This document shows, piece after piece, positions 47,193 to 59,800 of a stretch of 64,000 nucleotides of DNA. The number at the start of each line of letters is the position of its first letter. The first letter of the stretch is position 1. The translations under genes and the position numbers were made by a program. Origin of the DNA: Macrolepiota albuminosa (lineage: Eukaryota; Basidiomycota; Agaricomycetes; Agaricales; Agaricaceae). The stretch lies in NCBI GenBank assembly GCA_027475525.1, contig JAMWFC010000058.1, positions 1,015,270 through 1,079,269 of the forward strand, in the 5' to 3' direction. The notes under the pieces are model-generated. The model ran no database searches and had not been told where the DNA came from. It worked only from the letters and a program-made list of their open reading frames with translations.

Positions 47193-47825
47193 TGTTCAAT
47201 TTTCGACGAAAAGAAGTACCTTGGGAAGTGGTTAACAGCAGGGCTGTTGATGCAATCCCAGTGTATTATGGAGATGACGGTACGACTCAGTTTTAGGTCC
47301 TTTGAAGAACATGAGTTCATCGGTTACTTCCAGATTTAGACATAGCAGTCATGGGTCGATCAAATATTCGGGGTACATATGTGTTCGACGTGAGGTCTGG
47401 CAAGAAAGCTCCAGAGTTATCAAGGGTTGTCGAATTCGCACAGAAACAATTGCTACAGGGGATAGCCAAGAAGGGCTAAAGAAAGCTCCAGAGTTATCAA
47501 GGGTTGTCGAATTCGCACAGAAACAATTGCTACAGGGGATAGCCAAGAAGGGCTATAACATCCTAGTACTCGAAGGGTGAGTGATTTCACATGTTTGCTA
47601 AGACAGAGGAGATTGAGATGCCCTGCTAGGTGGCAATTGACTGTATATCGCCGTGGTCAACAGCATCGGTTTGAAGTGCAATATATCGGGAGACGTAAGT
47701 TTTCCGTAATTAGACTTTAAGCTTGAGTGCATGCTCAATCGCTTTTTCCAGCTGCACGAGCTCTTGGTAAACTACCAGAAACACGACCCCCGCCATTCAC
47801 GGCTGTATTAGGAACATGCAGTTGA
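47193..47825 (+). CDS. Small unknown protein, exon broken by a 77-bp duplication
   Basis: Exons: 47193-47279, 47334 to about 47579, about 47635-47695, and about 47752-47825. The product opens MFNFRRKEVPWEVVNSRAVD. It continues with LDIAVMGRSNIRGTYVFDVR, a helix SRVVEFAQKQLLQGIAKK, WQLTVYRRGQRHRFEVQYIG, and ends TRPPPFTAVLGTCS. The 77-bp duplication at 47402-47555 inserts a frameshift and a stop right after KKG. With one copy counted, the frame runs on as YNILVLEG to the next donor. So the gene is probably intact and the break is technical. No family is recognised. The size after correction is about 130 residues. Confidence 0.65.
47402..47555. repeat. Perfect 77-bp tandem duplication in exon 2 of a small gene
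   Basis: Segment beginning aagaaagctccagag is repeated exactly at 47479 and breaks the reading frame of the surrounding gene. Confidence 0.92.
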
Positions 47826-48034
47826 GAAAACCGAACTGCCCTTTGCGTATGGGATGTACTACTAATATTGGCTTCTGGCACCGTCCAGGAGATTGTATAA
47901 TGCTCGACATAACTTTATTTATTTGTAACTCAAATACTCTACTACCATGTACCATATTTCACCTCCCAAGAGAATTAAATATACGAAGATGAAGGAAGAC
48001 TTGCGCTTGATTCATCACCTGAAGTTCATCGAGG

Positions 48035-49400
48035 TCACAAAGACTTCTCAATCCGGCTCGCAGGTCGCATAGCATACCCTGTCCAAGACTTGAAAACAGT
48101 CAACACCTAATAGAGTTGCGTCTTCAACGAGCCTACCTCATCGTACAAACTGATTCGCTCCACTCCCAGTAATTTCAGACCTAACCACAAGATACCCGCA
48201 GTCATCCCGCTTCCACAACTCGTTGTGACGGTTGTCAATCCACGGATGATCAGGTCGGCACGTTCTATCCCTACAGCTTGCTCTAGAGCTTTGAGAATCT
48301 CCTCTGGCGGAAGAAACGTTGTATATGTTGTCCCATCTGCATCCAATCTTTGTTGTAAAAACAGATTGAACGGTAAAGAGAAGGAATTAGGTATATGACC
48401 AGACGACAAGCCAGGACGCGGTTCTGGATCAAGTCCACTGTATCTGGTATGAAGATTAGCATTAGCCTACTGGTAAGAACTGTTGTCGGCCGCTTATTTA
48501 ACCGACCTTCCATGTGAACGAGCGTCCAGGACAAGGTCAGTTTGGTTGGATGCTTCAGCCGTCGAATTAGCAATAATTTGTTCGTAACCTTATAACAAGT
48601 CTGGCCTCAGGTGTTATTGATTGGAAATAAAATACACCAAAACCCACTTCTGAGGGCCTCGGCCTGCAGCGTTGGTGTCGGGTAATTTGTGACAGCTATC
48701 GGTGACTGTGCACCACTCTCTATCGGAAAGCCTCCCGCGAGCCATGCAGGAAGGCCTCCATCAATGATACTGGATCTCTGGTGGCCAAATGTTCGAAACA
48801 TGAAGAGAGCTCGGGGTGCGGAGAATACGCCGTGTGTGTCATATCTGACCAAGGTATGTTAGAGACTTGTTGTCCATCATGGATAATGCACACATTATAA
48901 CGTGTGTTTCCTGTGTCATATCTGACCAAGGTATGTTAGAGACTTGTTGTCCATCATGGATAATGCACACATTATAACGTGTGTTTCCTCTCAATTCCGA
49001 ATTTTCTATTCAAAATAGTTTCAATAAACACCAAAGATTGGTAGATCGTGATAAATGTAATGAGGGCCATACCACATGCATCAGCGAAAGCACGCTCTCT
49101 AGGCATCATATGCTTCAAACCCAATTCATGAGGACTTGACACCTCATCCAAGTCTAGAAACTGTGCTCCTGGAATTCTCTTTGCCATAAATTCCTGACGC
49201 GGTCGACGCGGAGAGTTAGGCATGAACCAAGACGCGTCTAGAAAGGAAACTTTCTTGTTCTCATTGACAAAAGAGTGTGCTAGCTGGGGTGTAAGTACTA
49301 ATGGGGCAGTCCCAGAGGATATTGAACGACAGAACAGCACTGAAGGACGAGACCTGAATGGTTGGCGGAATATCGGTGAGAGTGTCTGCATAAGGGACAT
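48035..49400 (-). CDS. 3-Mercaptopyruvate / thiosulfate sulfurtransferase, two rhodanese domains
   Basis: The N-terminus MSLMQTLSPIFRQPFRSRPS looks mitochondrial. The first rhodanese domain reads VSFLDASWFMPNSPRRPRQE, then AKRIPGAQFLDLDEVSSPHE. The second contains LVLDARSHGR, YSGLDPEPRPGLSSGHIPNS and the catalytic loop CGSGMTA, the sequence typical of MPST/Tum1 enzymes. The last exon reads SWTGYAMRPASRIEKSL. It transfers sulfur from mercaptopyruvate or thiosulfate to acceptors; the Tum1 branch also feeds tRNA thiolation. A perfect 77-bp duplication at 48839 falls in the middle and disrupts a domain-1 exon. The gene is divergent from V-ATPase subunit C with only 42 bp between start codons. Confidence 0.88.
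48839..48992. repeat. Perfect 77-bp tandem duplication inside the sulfurtransferase gene
   Basis: Segment beginning tcatatctgaccaagg is repeated exactly at 48916. Confidence 0.92.
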
Positions 49401-49442
49401 AGTATAAAATAGCTGTAAACACACCTTCTGCTCTGTGCAACG
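49401..49442. promoter_or_regulatory. 42-bp bidirectional promoter
   Basis: This is the whole space between the start codons of the sulfurtransferase (-) and V-ATPase subunit C (+). Promoter elements must lie inside the opposing genes' 5' regions, or the sulfurtransferase starts at a later Met. Confidence 0.5.
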
Positions 49443-51109
49443 ATGCCTTCGGATCAGAGCACTTGGCTCATTGCTGTTCCCAACGATGGCGAAGCTGAAG
49501 GCCTGTCCCAAGAACTGCATTCGAAGCTCTCACAGCAATCAAAGTTTACCGGGCTTGCTCAGGTTGAGATCCCATCGTTCAAGGTCTGTTGAAGGAATTC
49601 CTGATGGTTACAGTCTTAATGGATTCGCATTAGACAGGAACTCTCGACAGTCTAATCGCACTGTCAGAAGATATTCCCAAGCAAGATATCGCTTTCACTG
49701 CAACAGTTGCTAAAACTGTCGACACACTTCGAAGTCTACTAAATAACGATCCAGCTAAACTTGCACAGCATATTCTCATTGATGAGAAGAGCGTGGAAGC
49801 CTACCTTTTGAAAGGATGGAAGTGGGATGAAGGTCGTTATAATGTGCAGAAAAGTTTGCGAGAGATTGTCGACTCGTTATGCAAGGTACATGCGCTAGTT
49901 CTTGTTCACAGGGACAGAATGATTCTACGTCGATTCTAGGATTCAGCTTCAATAGACAACGCTATGAAGGCGAAGCTTAACAACTACAATCTCGTGAAGG
50001 GATCTTTAACACAATTGCAGCGAAAGAAATTGTAGGTCTTTCCACTGGCTGCTAATAGTGGTTCTCATCCGTATCAGGGGAAATCTTTCAGTGCGCTCAC
50101 TAGCCGACATCGTTTCCAAAGAAGATTTCATTCAAGAGTCTGATTACCTTGAAACTTTACTTGTCGCTGTCCCAAGGTATCGATGATTGTATCACCAGAT
50201 GCAATTCCATTAATCGAATGCAAGAGCACTCGCGAAAGACTGGAACTTGAAGTATGAAAAACTAGGCACCATGGTTGTTCCTCGGTCCTCAAAGTGTGTC
50301 TCCTTTAGCTATTCTATCACGCGTCGCTCAGCAGCCTTGTAGGTTGATTGCTTCAGATGAGGACTTTTCTCTGTTCGCCGTTGTGGTCTTCAAGAGAACT
50401 CATGACGAGTTTGCCCAAGGGTGTCGGGAGAACAAGTAATTTCGCGACTAGCAATGACATGAACCAACACTGCTTAACAGATCGCATTGCAGGTTCATTC
50501 TTCGTGACTTTGTTTATTCAGAAGCGGAAGTGGCGAAACAGTCGGAGGAGCTAACAGATCGCATTGCAGGTTCATTCTTCGTGACTTTGTTTATTCAGAA
50601 GCGGAAGTGGCGAAACAGTCGGAGGAGCTCATATAGCGGACACTACAGAGAAAGAACTTTGGGTATGCGCGTTATGACAGAATCAATGTAAGACTGACGA
50701 ACATTTAAAAGACTGAACTCTTGCGATTGTCGAGAACAAACTTCTCCGAGTCATTCAAAATCCTGGTTCATCTTAAAGTCGTGCGCCTCTTCGTCGAGAG
50801 TGTCTTAAGATATGGGTTACCCGCAAACTATCTTGGACTTGTTATCAAGGTGATTCATCGACTCTCATGTCTTACAATTTGTATTAAGTATCATTCATGC
50901 GAAAACTTCAAAGCCCGATCCCAAGGTCACGAAGAAGACGTTCAATCTCCTCCAGGCTCATTTCACTTATCTAAGCCCACGGTCCAATCGCTCATCGACT
51001 AAAGGGAAAAGGGCGGAAGGAGAGGAGTATATCGGAGAGTACCAGTCTCTCATGGACCAAGAATTCTTTGACTTTGTACTTTTCGAGGTTCCGTGGATTG
51101 TGTATTAAT
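49443..51109 (+). CDS. VMA5: V-type proton ATPase subunit C
   Basis: Subunit C of the V1 sector clamps the peripheral stators to the membrane domain and is released during reversible V-ATPase disassembly. The start is [20 protein letters not shown]. Conserved parts include [36 protein letters not shown], a block beginning [20 protein letters not shown] and, most typical, [22 protein letters not shown] followed by [16 protein letters not shown]. The C-terminus is [13 protein letters not shown]. Many short exons are present. A 77-bp duplication at 50475-50628 lies over the RDFVYSEAE exon and breaks it. With one copy removed the exon is normal. Confidence 0.92.
50475..50628. repeat. Perfect 77-bp tandem duplication in the VMA5 gene
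   Basis: Segment beginning taacagatcgcattgc is repeated exactly at 50552. It covers an exon start and duplicates it. Confidence 0.92.
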
Positions 51110-51421
51110 CGAGGTGTTTTCATTTAGCCCCGGACTTTTGATGTAATACCGAATTAATGAGGATAAAGATACGACCAGCCCACCTCAGGAGAGATAATAT
51201 ACAGATAGAGGATTGGAACCGCGTAACATATAAGTAGCTGTATGGTACGTACGTGTGCACTGGTTATCCGCGATACTGTGGACAGAAAGGAGGGTAGGAG
51301 TAGTAGACGTGAGCAAGAAAAAAAAACACTTTGGAGTCCGTTTGTATTACACGTCCATACTCTTTATACAATGACGGACCCGATGGAGAAGCCAAGGACA
51401 TTAATTCAAGTCGAGTAAAGT
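51110..51421. other. Convergent intergenic space
   Basis: 3' flanks of VMA5 and the KH gene. Nothing else is seen. Confidence 0.5.
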
Positions 51422-54400
51422 TTAAAGGCCCAGATTAGATATGACACGTGAAACCTCGTCACTAGGATCCTCATCAAGAGTACGGTCAGATCTATGAGCG
51501 ACCGCTGACGTCCCAATAGCTGTCGGCCGGCCTGCTGGAGGCGGGGCATATACACTCGGGAAAGAGGGTGCAGTAGCAGAGCTAGGGCTCGAGTTTCCTC
51601 CTGTATCGCCAGTCGACGTGGTTGGCGAATCTGGGGGTAATTTCGACGTAGATTCGGTAATCCGTGAGAGGGAAAATGTCAGATCAAGGGACTGAGCGCG
51701 ATTTTGCAAGGACCGCGGTTTTGTTATTTGCTCCTTAAGCTTGGACTCCAGTAAAGAATCCGATCCCCGCTTTATTGCATCTTCGGTCGAGTGCCGGGTA
51801 CGATGAGGGATACCAGAACCCTGAAAAGCCGCTTTTTAGAATTTAATATGAACTGACGAACTCTAGTAACGTACAATTGGTTGTAAAGGAGTCCAGTACT
51901 CGACCGCGGGCCCCGAAGGCCCAGGAGCGGGTGGTAAGAAAGGTTCCGGATCAGTGTGATCTTCCAAGTTGTAGATATAAGCGGGTGAATTAAAGAGGGC
52001 CTTAACGTCAGGAGAGGAGTTGGCAAGTCTCAGCCTGCGATCTGAACCGAGATCCGGACGACCCATGTCGACGGATTCTATAATAAAGTGAGATTAGATG
52101 AGACGAGGGTACGACTTGAAGAAGGGTACAGCATACCGTGACCCCTGGCTTTGGCAGTGGGGAGTACTTTGCTGTCGAAATGGGGGAACGAATCTGCAAA
52201 GGAGTCGCCTCGTTTGTGGATATGTGCGGTAGGTGAAGGATAGACATGTATATTGTGGTTGAGTAGGAATTGCTCTAGCATATCTCGAGCCGTAATGAGG
52301 AAATCACTGTTACTCCTCTGGCAACGGAACTTGAATGAAATCTCCGTCGGAGAGTCCGCCTCAGAATTTCCATTTGCTGGGGCCGACGACTTGATATTAG
52401 GCACAATGGAAACCTGAAGTTCGCGTTTGACGCGTTCTACAAGATTACTGAAGTCTGGTGTGGTGAGCACACGGGGGAGATCAGCGCTTGGCGGAACAGC
52501 CATATCGGCCTCGAATGGAACATGGTCCTAAAGATATAATAAGTATATGAGGGACAATGTGCTCGTAAAGCTTACCAAAAGCATCGCAGCGGCGATCTGC
52601 ACTTGACTTTCCGGACCAAAGATCGTAACAACATCTGACGCAGTTTCCTTGTCCGGAAAACGTACGCGAGAATTAGTTTTCGTTTCAATGTCGTGAATAA
52701 AGATGCTCTTCTCCCCCAAGAGAGTACGATGGTAACGTCTGGGAATCGATACAGTCTCATTAACGTAATCTTTGTCCTAGATGGTTGTATTAATGGATAT
52801 GAACGAAAGTAAGACAAAGTAATAACATACCTTGGGATTAACCAGCTCCATGACAGATTGTTTAAGATTATCTAAATTAATAGCATTTTTAGCAGGGGTT
52901 CTCGCGACGACATTGTCATCGTTGTCGTTATAGCCGCCCAAGGCAGCAAATTCTTCAGCATTAGAGAATTTTACGTAGACGCCAAACTTCTTCATGATTC
53001 GTTGGATGCTCCGTCCACCGACACCTATGATGCGTTTGTGATACGCTTCCGGTACATGGAAGGATATCTCAGCCGGGAGTTCCTCTTGCAGTAGAGAAAG
53101 ACCTTGAAGAACGGAGTTGTCGGGGCCGGCAATGTCAATGAGAAAATTGTAATCATTGAAGGTTTCAAATTTGATCTTGACGTTTGTAGTTTGCATGATT
53201 TTGTTAATTTTGCCATTCTTCTTGCCACTGATAAACTCGCGATGTTCATTTGAGAGTTCGATTTGGAAGCGAATTTCATGGTGGAAGGCCTGCCCAACAA
53301 AGTGAGAAAGTTTAAATGGCCAAAAGAATATTAAGCACCTTGATGATGTCCAGCTCCATTATCATACTGACAGCAGCTCGGACTTCATGCTCAAGACCGT
53401 GCACCTCGAAGCACATGCTTTTAAATACTACTTCAGCACCTGTGGCCATGGAAATCTGCTTCAGAAGGGTCGTGACTGCAGACGGGTTTAGGGTAGCAGG
53501 TGGCAAAAGAGCGTTGAATTGCATGGGGAGAAGCCAGAAAGATCCAACGTAGTATTGACACGCCTCGCCATGGAAGTCAGCTGATTGAGACAATTCGAAT
53601 GACAGGATTGACTCACAAGCTGCATGATAGATCGGATAGTACGCTGGATGTTAACTCTATGATCGCCGTAGACAGTGATGAGACTCGTCGAACTGCCGAG
53701 AGACGGAAAGTGAATGAAAGTAGCATTGTCGGACATGATAGACCTTAGGTCGTCGGCCCTGTCGGTGACCATCCAGTCTAGCTTTCGAGGGAGAATCGCA
53801 GTGTCTCGTGAAATAACAGACTTGCTCTGGTCGCACAGTGAGCAGGGCAACGAGTATAAAACAAGACACGTACTTTGTTGACAGATACCTGGTACAACAT
53901 ATCTCTCGCCCTCTGAACACCGAAGAATTCGCCCGTGATCCAGATTACATTCGCATTTCGGAAATTGCCCACTGAAGTGGCAAGTTCGGGGCCCATGAGA
54001 CCTTGTAGAGGTGAAGGGAGGTATATATTGGTTGCTGTCTCTTCCTGGATCGTCTGCAAGACACTGCGCTTCCTTCCAGCGATGATGGCATGCAACTTGT
54101 GGTCGATCTCGCAGACCTCTGAGTGAAGGCCACTCTGGAAAAAAAAATGAGACAGCGGGAAGGAAAATGCACGGCACAACAGACCAGTTCATCGAGCATG
54201 ACCAGCAGACGCACGCGAGCCAGCTCTACCGAGTCTTCATGGCCAGTCACGACAAGTTCACAGACCCGCTCGGTCTCGAGGCCCGACCAGCCAGCACTGC
54301 TACTGATGCCATCTGGAGGAGTTCGGTTTGAAAGAGAAAGAGGGCTGTTCACGACGGCGATGTGTGCAAGAGTCTGCGAAGCAATCTCGTCGAGACGACG

Positions 54401-54819
54401 TCTGACCTCAAGCTTGAGTGCAGGCTTCGAAGAAGGAGAGTCGAGGATCTCTGAACGAGCGACCTTGATGGCTGCGCGGTGCTGTGGAGTGGTGAGTGAG
54501 AAATGGGTGGAGAAATGAGAGAGAAAGAGCAAACTTGGATGGGACACTCCTTGAGGATCATGCCGCGGGTGGCCATGACCTGCTGGTATGCGCCAGTGAT
54601 GTGGAAGTTCCAGCTGCGGGCGTCGTTTGCAAGAAAGTAGGAGACACGACAGCCATGGAGGGACATGGCCATCATTGCAAGCTTCTGGATTGCATCTGAG
54701 TCGTGGGCGGGGGCATCAGATTGGGGTGGATCGGGGCGGAGGTCAGTGGCGGGGGGGAAGTCGAGGGAAGCGTGGGGCGAGCGACGGGGATAAGTGAAGG
54801 AGGTTGTGTAGACATCCAT
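51422..54819 (-). CDS. Multi-KH-domain RNA-binding protein
   Basis: Large cytoplasmic-type RNA-binding protein with several KH repeats. The start is MDVYTTSFTYPRRSPHAS. Early KH-like blocks include SYFLANDARSWNFHITGAY and HAIIAGRKRSVLQTIQEETA (GRKR in place of GxxG). Further on is ISGKKNGKINKIMQTTNVKI. A canonical block follows, VPEAYHKRIIGVGGRSIQR, with GVGG. A degenerate copy IPRRYHRTLLGEKSIFIHDI comes after it. The C-terminal region is Ser/Pro-rich and ends SDEVSRVISNLGL. The arrangement resembles the yeast YLL032C and Bicaudal-C/vigilin type proteins, likely acting on mRNA. The start at 54819 was chosen over 54870 because the upstream extension is short and lacks conservation signs. Confidence 0.85.
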
Positions 54820-54942
54820 GGGGTATGGAGAGTAGAGGGTATTGTCACAGAGTTGGCACAAACTCTGCACAAAGTATTCATCCTCATCACCAAAAAAAAC
54901 ACACGCGGGCTTTCAATTCCATCCCGAAACTGTCTAAGACTG

Positions 54943-56611
54943 CTACTCAAACATTTCCTCATTCCTCTCAATGTCAAACAGTTTCTTGTAGCACCCTAGC
55001 CCCACCGTAGAAAAGTGCACATACGGGTCCTCCCCACTGATCTTCGTCCCGCACCGATAGCAGAAGTGTTGCCCGCATTTCGCACATGTCATCTACGTAC
55101 TTAGCATGCCGACCAATAAATTCCATGCCACCTACATGATTGCATCCCATCGACTTTTCCACGTACACCTCGCACCCGGGGCACGCCATCGTCGATGCCG
55201 CCAGCCAGCTTTTGTTCGCCTGCTCCTCCTCATACTCTGCTACCAGTTTTAGTACATTTGTCCTCCCATACCTTCGTTCTATCAGCTTTTGTTCGCCTGC
55301 TCCTCCTCATACTCTGCTACCAGTTTTAGTACATTTGTCCTCCCATACCTTCGTTCTATCGTCTCCCGCTCACTCGACCCACTGCTCAGGTATTCCAAAA
55401 CCAGTTTCTCCGAGTACGCGATCCGACACGCCGCAATCGGCCCATGCCTGTCCATTGTCAGTTTTCAATGTTCCATTCCAGTGCCGTCCTGCACCCACCA
55501 CGTCCGCCGGCACAGCGCGCAAAAGGAAAACGAGCATGCTGGACATGAACGTAAGCGCTCCCATCCCGTCCCTTCCTCCACTCCCGTCGGCTTTGCCACC
55601 GCCGTCTGGCAGAATTCCATGGGGCAGTGGATAATTGACGGATCTGAAAAACCATGTATCTGACCCTCAAATAGTTCCCCTCCGGCTTACCTCTTTCTAG
55701 GTTCCGCTTCATTTTTAGCCACCGCCAGCGTTCCATGTCGTCCTCTGTTACCACGCGCGCGACCTCCTCAGCATCTGCTTCCCGGCTATCCTTGATACAT
55801 GCAGGGTCCGGACAACCAACCCTCCCGACGTCCCCTTCTTCAATGCACAGTTTCCAAAAGTCTTCCAGGCATGGCCTGCAAAATATATGACTACATGACA
55901 GCTGTACGCACTTGGATCCTCGAACTGTTGACAGACATATTGAGCAGGGGTACGAGTTTTGAGCAAATCGCAAGGAACTAGAAGACGTATCCGAATCTAT
56001 CAGCACTTTCGTCAATATCGGGGGCGACGGATGGATAATCCTGCCTAACGCTGAGATATCATCCAAATTCATTATTGGCGATGCTTACCGAATGTCGTCA
56101 TTATCATCTAATAGATTGACTGCGTCAAGAAACTCTCCGCTTCGTAGAAACTCGATCCAACTGTAAAGAACACCCTCCCCAGGCTCCCACATGTCTATCA
56201 AGGCTTGATGTAGCCGAGGGATCTGGGGTAACCAGAAATGAGCAGCACGGATGCTGGTCAATGTCGGTGGATCTTTCATGGGATAAAGAGCCGGCAATAC
56301 AACGTTAAGGGTTATAGGTGGAAGGCTGGACAAGGGTACGATCAATGGAGGGACAGACGGAGAATTGCTTTGAGCGAGGAAAGCATCTTCCTCAACACGG
56401 ACTTTGCGTGGCGCTCCAAATTCGACAGGTATCTCGAGTCTTAGAGATTTGTTCGTCATCTCGTTCGATACACATTCGGGATAAATTGACTATAGATAAT
56501 TGGGCCAATCCACAGCATCAATGAATATACACCTCGACATACCTCTAAAACCTCATATTCCTCCTGCTGCAGACCTTGACATAAAGTGTCGTCCACTTCG
56601 ATGGTGGTCAT
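54943..56611 (-). CDS. RWD-RBR E3 ubiquitin ligase, RNF14/Itt1 type
   Basis: The N-terminal RWD domain starts MTTIEVDDTLCQGLQQEEYE and continues VLE|SIYPECVSNEMTNKSLRL. RING1 reads YPCSICLSTVRGSKCVQLSC with SHIFCRPCLEDFWKLC. The IBR part has HCPMEFCQTA and CPACSFSFCALCRRTW. RING2 reads CPGCEVYVEKSMGCNHMTCA then CGQHFCYRCG; the Cys in GCNHM is the expected catalytic thioester residue. The last exon ends ERNEEMFE. RBR ligases of this branch attach ubiquitin by a HECT-like transfer and, in animals, act on stalled translation complexes. Whether that holds here is inference. A 77-bp duplication at 55207 interrupts the segment between IBR and RING2. Confidence 0.9.
55207..55360. repeat. Perfect 77-bp tandem duplication in the RBR ligase gene
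   Basis: Segment beginning agcttttgttcgcctg is repeated exactly at 55284. Confidence 0.92.
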
Positions 56612-56815
56612 GACCAAAGTAAATAGTAAGAGCACAACTAGATCAGTGATATCCTGGGATTATTTGGATACAAGATGGAATCTGCATAGTGTGAGCAAAG
56701 TCGAACAAGTGAACCATCAAGTACTGACGTCGTCTGACATAACATAACACTCTGCATCACGTGTACATCTTTTAAGTTTTGACGTTTATTCGCGTCTGGG
56801 GTTCCAGCTCTCGGG

Positions 56816-59800
56816 ATGACCTCGATCAACACCCCTCAGGCCTTTATACGGGCATTAAAGGCTCCATCAGATCCTCCAACTCACGGTGGGCAGTTCAAGA
56901 TCGAAATTGCCCGTCAAGTTTGGGATGACTCTTCATTTCTTGTACCAAATAAAGCAGAGGTGGTTGCAGATTGGATCCTGGGCAAATTTCTCAAAGAAAA
57001 GGACAACGAAATGTACGAAATCGTCCATACAAACTCCGTGTGCTTGTAATGTATTGTGTTTTTGTAGAGCGTTAAATCCACTCCTTGATCTTCGTTTCTG
57101 GTCTTTGCTCCTTGATGTTATTTCGTCCCCAAGTACGGGAGGCTCGTCGGGGACGCAAACGCGCCCTTTGAAGATATGGTTGCCACCTCTACTAAGCCGC
57201 ATACCATTCGCTCCTTCTCTCATTGCCTTGCTTCATTTTCTTGGACGATTGGACTCAACGGTGCGAGATTCGGTCGTCCCCGTGATATTTTCGTCTTTGG
57301 AGATACTCTGGCCTGTCATTGCTCAAAAGATGAATACCGAAGCAATGGTGGAGTGTTTTGGCGCATTTCTAGTTGCGTATTATGAAGCACATGAAGCTGA
57401 CCATCTCGTCCGCATTGGGTCTCTAATTGTAAATTCATATCGGAATTCTGTGTCGTATTCTTCCAACAAGAAAAAGGTCATCTCGTCCGCATTGGGTCTC
57501 TAATTGTAAATTCATATCGGAATTCTGTGTCGTATTCTTCCAACAAGAAAAAGGTCAGAATGTTTTTTCACAAGTTGTCAGCAAGTTATTCAATAGTTAT
57601 GGTTTTAGGTCTACATTGTGTTTTTACAGCATTATCTACCTTACTGGCTACAACTTTATGCGCTACCACGCCCAGACACGGCGCTTTCTGACGTGATTTA
57701 TAATGCCGGTATAGAAACACTCTTCAACCTTGATATCCTACGCAGAATACGCGATTCCAAGACGGAAAGCGAACTTTTGGAGTCTATCACACCGGTCCTC
57801 AAATCAAACGCTGAGGTCTATTCTGTACTTCCACGTCTATTTGCCTCGTACATCGAATCTCTCAAGAAGCATCGCGGTGCTCTAGTCAGCCAAGGCTCAA
57901 GTCAGATCCCTGGATCTGCCAATGCCGAGGTTCAAGCACAGGGTATGCAGTTCCTTGCGTCCTGTCTCTCGCTTTTGGATGACCATGAAAATTTGCCAAT
58001 GCCGAGGTTCAAGCACAGGGTATGCAGTTCCTTGCGTCCTGTCTCTCGCTTTTGGATGACCATGAAAATTCTGCGAAGACATGGTCCGCCAGGGTCGCTC
58101 TCGTAAAGGTTGTCGAAAAAGAGAGCCTTTTCGATGCAGAAACTCGGAAGCAGCGATGATCATTGACCGTCTCATCGGTAATGCTCTTGAAAGCATTGAC
58201 ATCAGGACAGGTATGGTTGCCATCGGCCTTTGCTCTTCAGCTCACTTAGCGGGGGTAATGCTCTTGAAAGCATTGACATCAGGACAGGTATGGTTGCCAT
58301 CGGCCTTTGCTCTTCAGCTCACTTAGCGGGTTCCATGCCTTAGCAAAAGACTATGGCATAGAATGCCTGTCAACGCTAGCACGTATTGATTACGATATGG
58401 TCGTTCCTCTTGTTCCTCAAGTGCTTCCGAAACTTCTCCTGGTTTGCATATTTTTAGACACTTGTGCATCTTGCTAACGAAATCTCCAAGATGCCGGACC
58501 ATGCTTCGTATCTCGACTTTTTAGACGTGATCCTTGCATATCACAACAAACAAGGACACTGAACACCTTTACTGAAGGTTTCTCAATGCTTTGTCAACGA
58601 TAGAGACGGCTTCCTTGAAGAATTCTCCAATAGAACTCTATCAAAGCGCATGTCAAGCCCTTTGTTTAACGCTACCCACTTACAACGTCTTTCAAAAGCC
58701 CTCCAGGCATTCCTAGTGGAAGCCAAATTTTCACCCTTGCGCAAATTACCTTTGGCTTCTAAACAAAATTGGGAAAATTCGATGTTGAGGATAATACCGG
58801 GAGAGGTCACAAAACGGCGAAAGACAGAGAGTATGGGAAGCACTGGTTCAGCCAAGTCTCAAAAGAATTGCTCGGCTGTGATCTTTTCTCTTTCGTCCCA
58901 GCTCGCGATGACTGTCTTTTCTTCCTTGCCACTTCATGCGGTCACAAAGGAACTAAGAGATGAGTTGCGTTCTCTACTGAACGACGTCCGAAAATTCGCT
59001 GCGCGCATCATCAAGAAGGTGATGAAACCTTTAACAAAATCTGACGAGACATTGTGGCCAAATTCTATCGTTTCTGCGGCCTCTCTACGCCTCTGGTATG
59101 CCTTGGACGTATCAGGTAATGTTACACCGGTCCCGTTTGACGATGAAAATCTGCGGCCTCTCTACGCCTCTGGTATGCCTTGGACGTATCAGGTAATGTT
59201 ACACCGGTCCCGTTTGACGATGAAAAATTCTACAAAAGGGCTTCAAAGACTTTTCAAGGCGAGAAAATGCTCCCGGAATTGTTTCTTGAATTGGTACGTA
59301 CGATATCCATCACTGCTCTCCTATGACGCTGAATTACCTAGTCTCGTTTCTTGTTCTACGTCTCTCCTCACAGGGACCAATCCTTTCTCAAGCATATTCA
59401 ATCACTCTTTGGCGTATCTGGAAAAGAACTTTCAGGCTTCGACTGTGTCGTGGTCTGGTCAAGTTCATTGTCTTTCACTTGATCAACAAGGTCAAAGTAT
59501 ATGTGCGTTAGCCCTTGTGCATATGATAGTCGAACGATGGCTTCCTGTTATTGAGTGCGTTATAAGCCCTAATCCGTCCTACTTTTCTTACCCTTTCTAG
59601 GTTCTTTGCTTCGACTGAGCAATTGAGACGACTTGTTCGGATAATCATGTCCGTCGGTGTTGTCGAAAACTCACATTCAGTCTCTGGACTACAAGCCGGA
59701 ACATTACTTCTGCAAGTACTTCACTCGGCTCAATTCTGGGAACTACACAAGCTGCGGAGTATGGTCTCCACCTTATCTGGATGAGTTTCTTCTCAACGAA

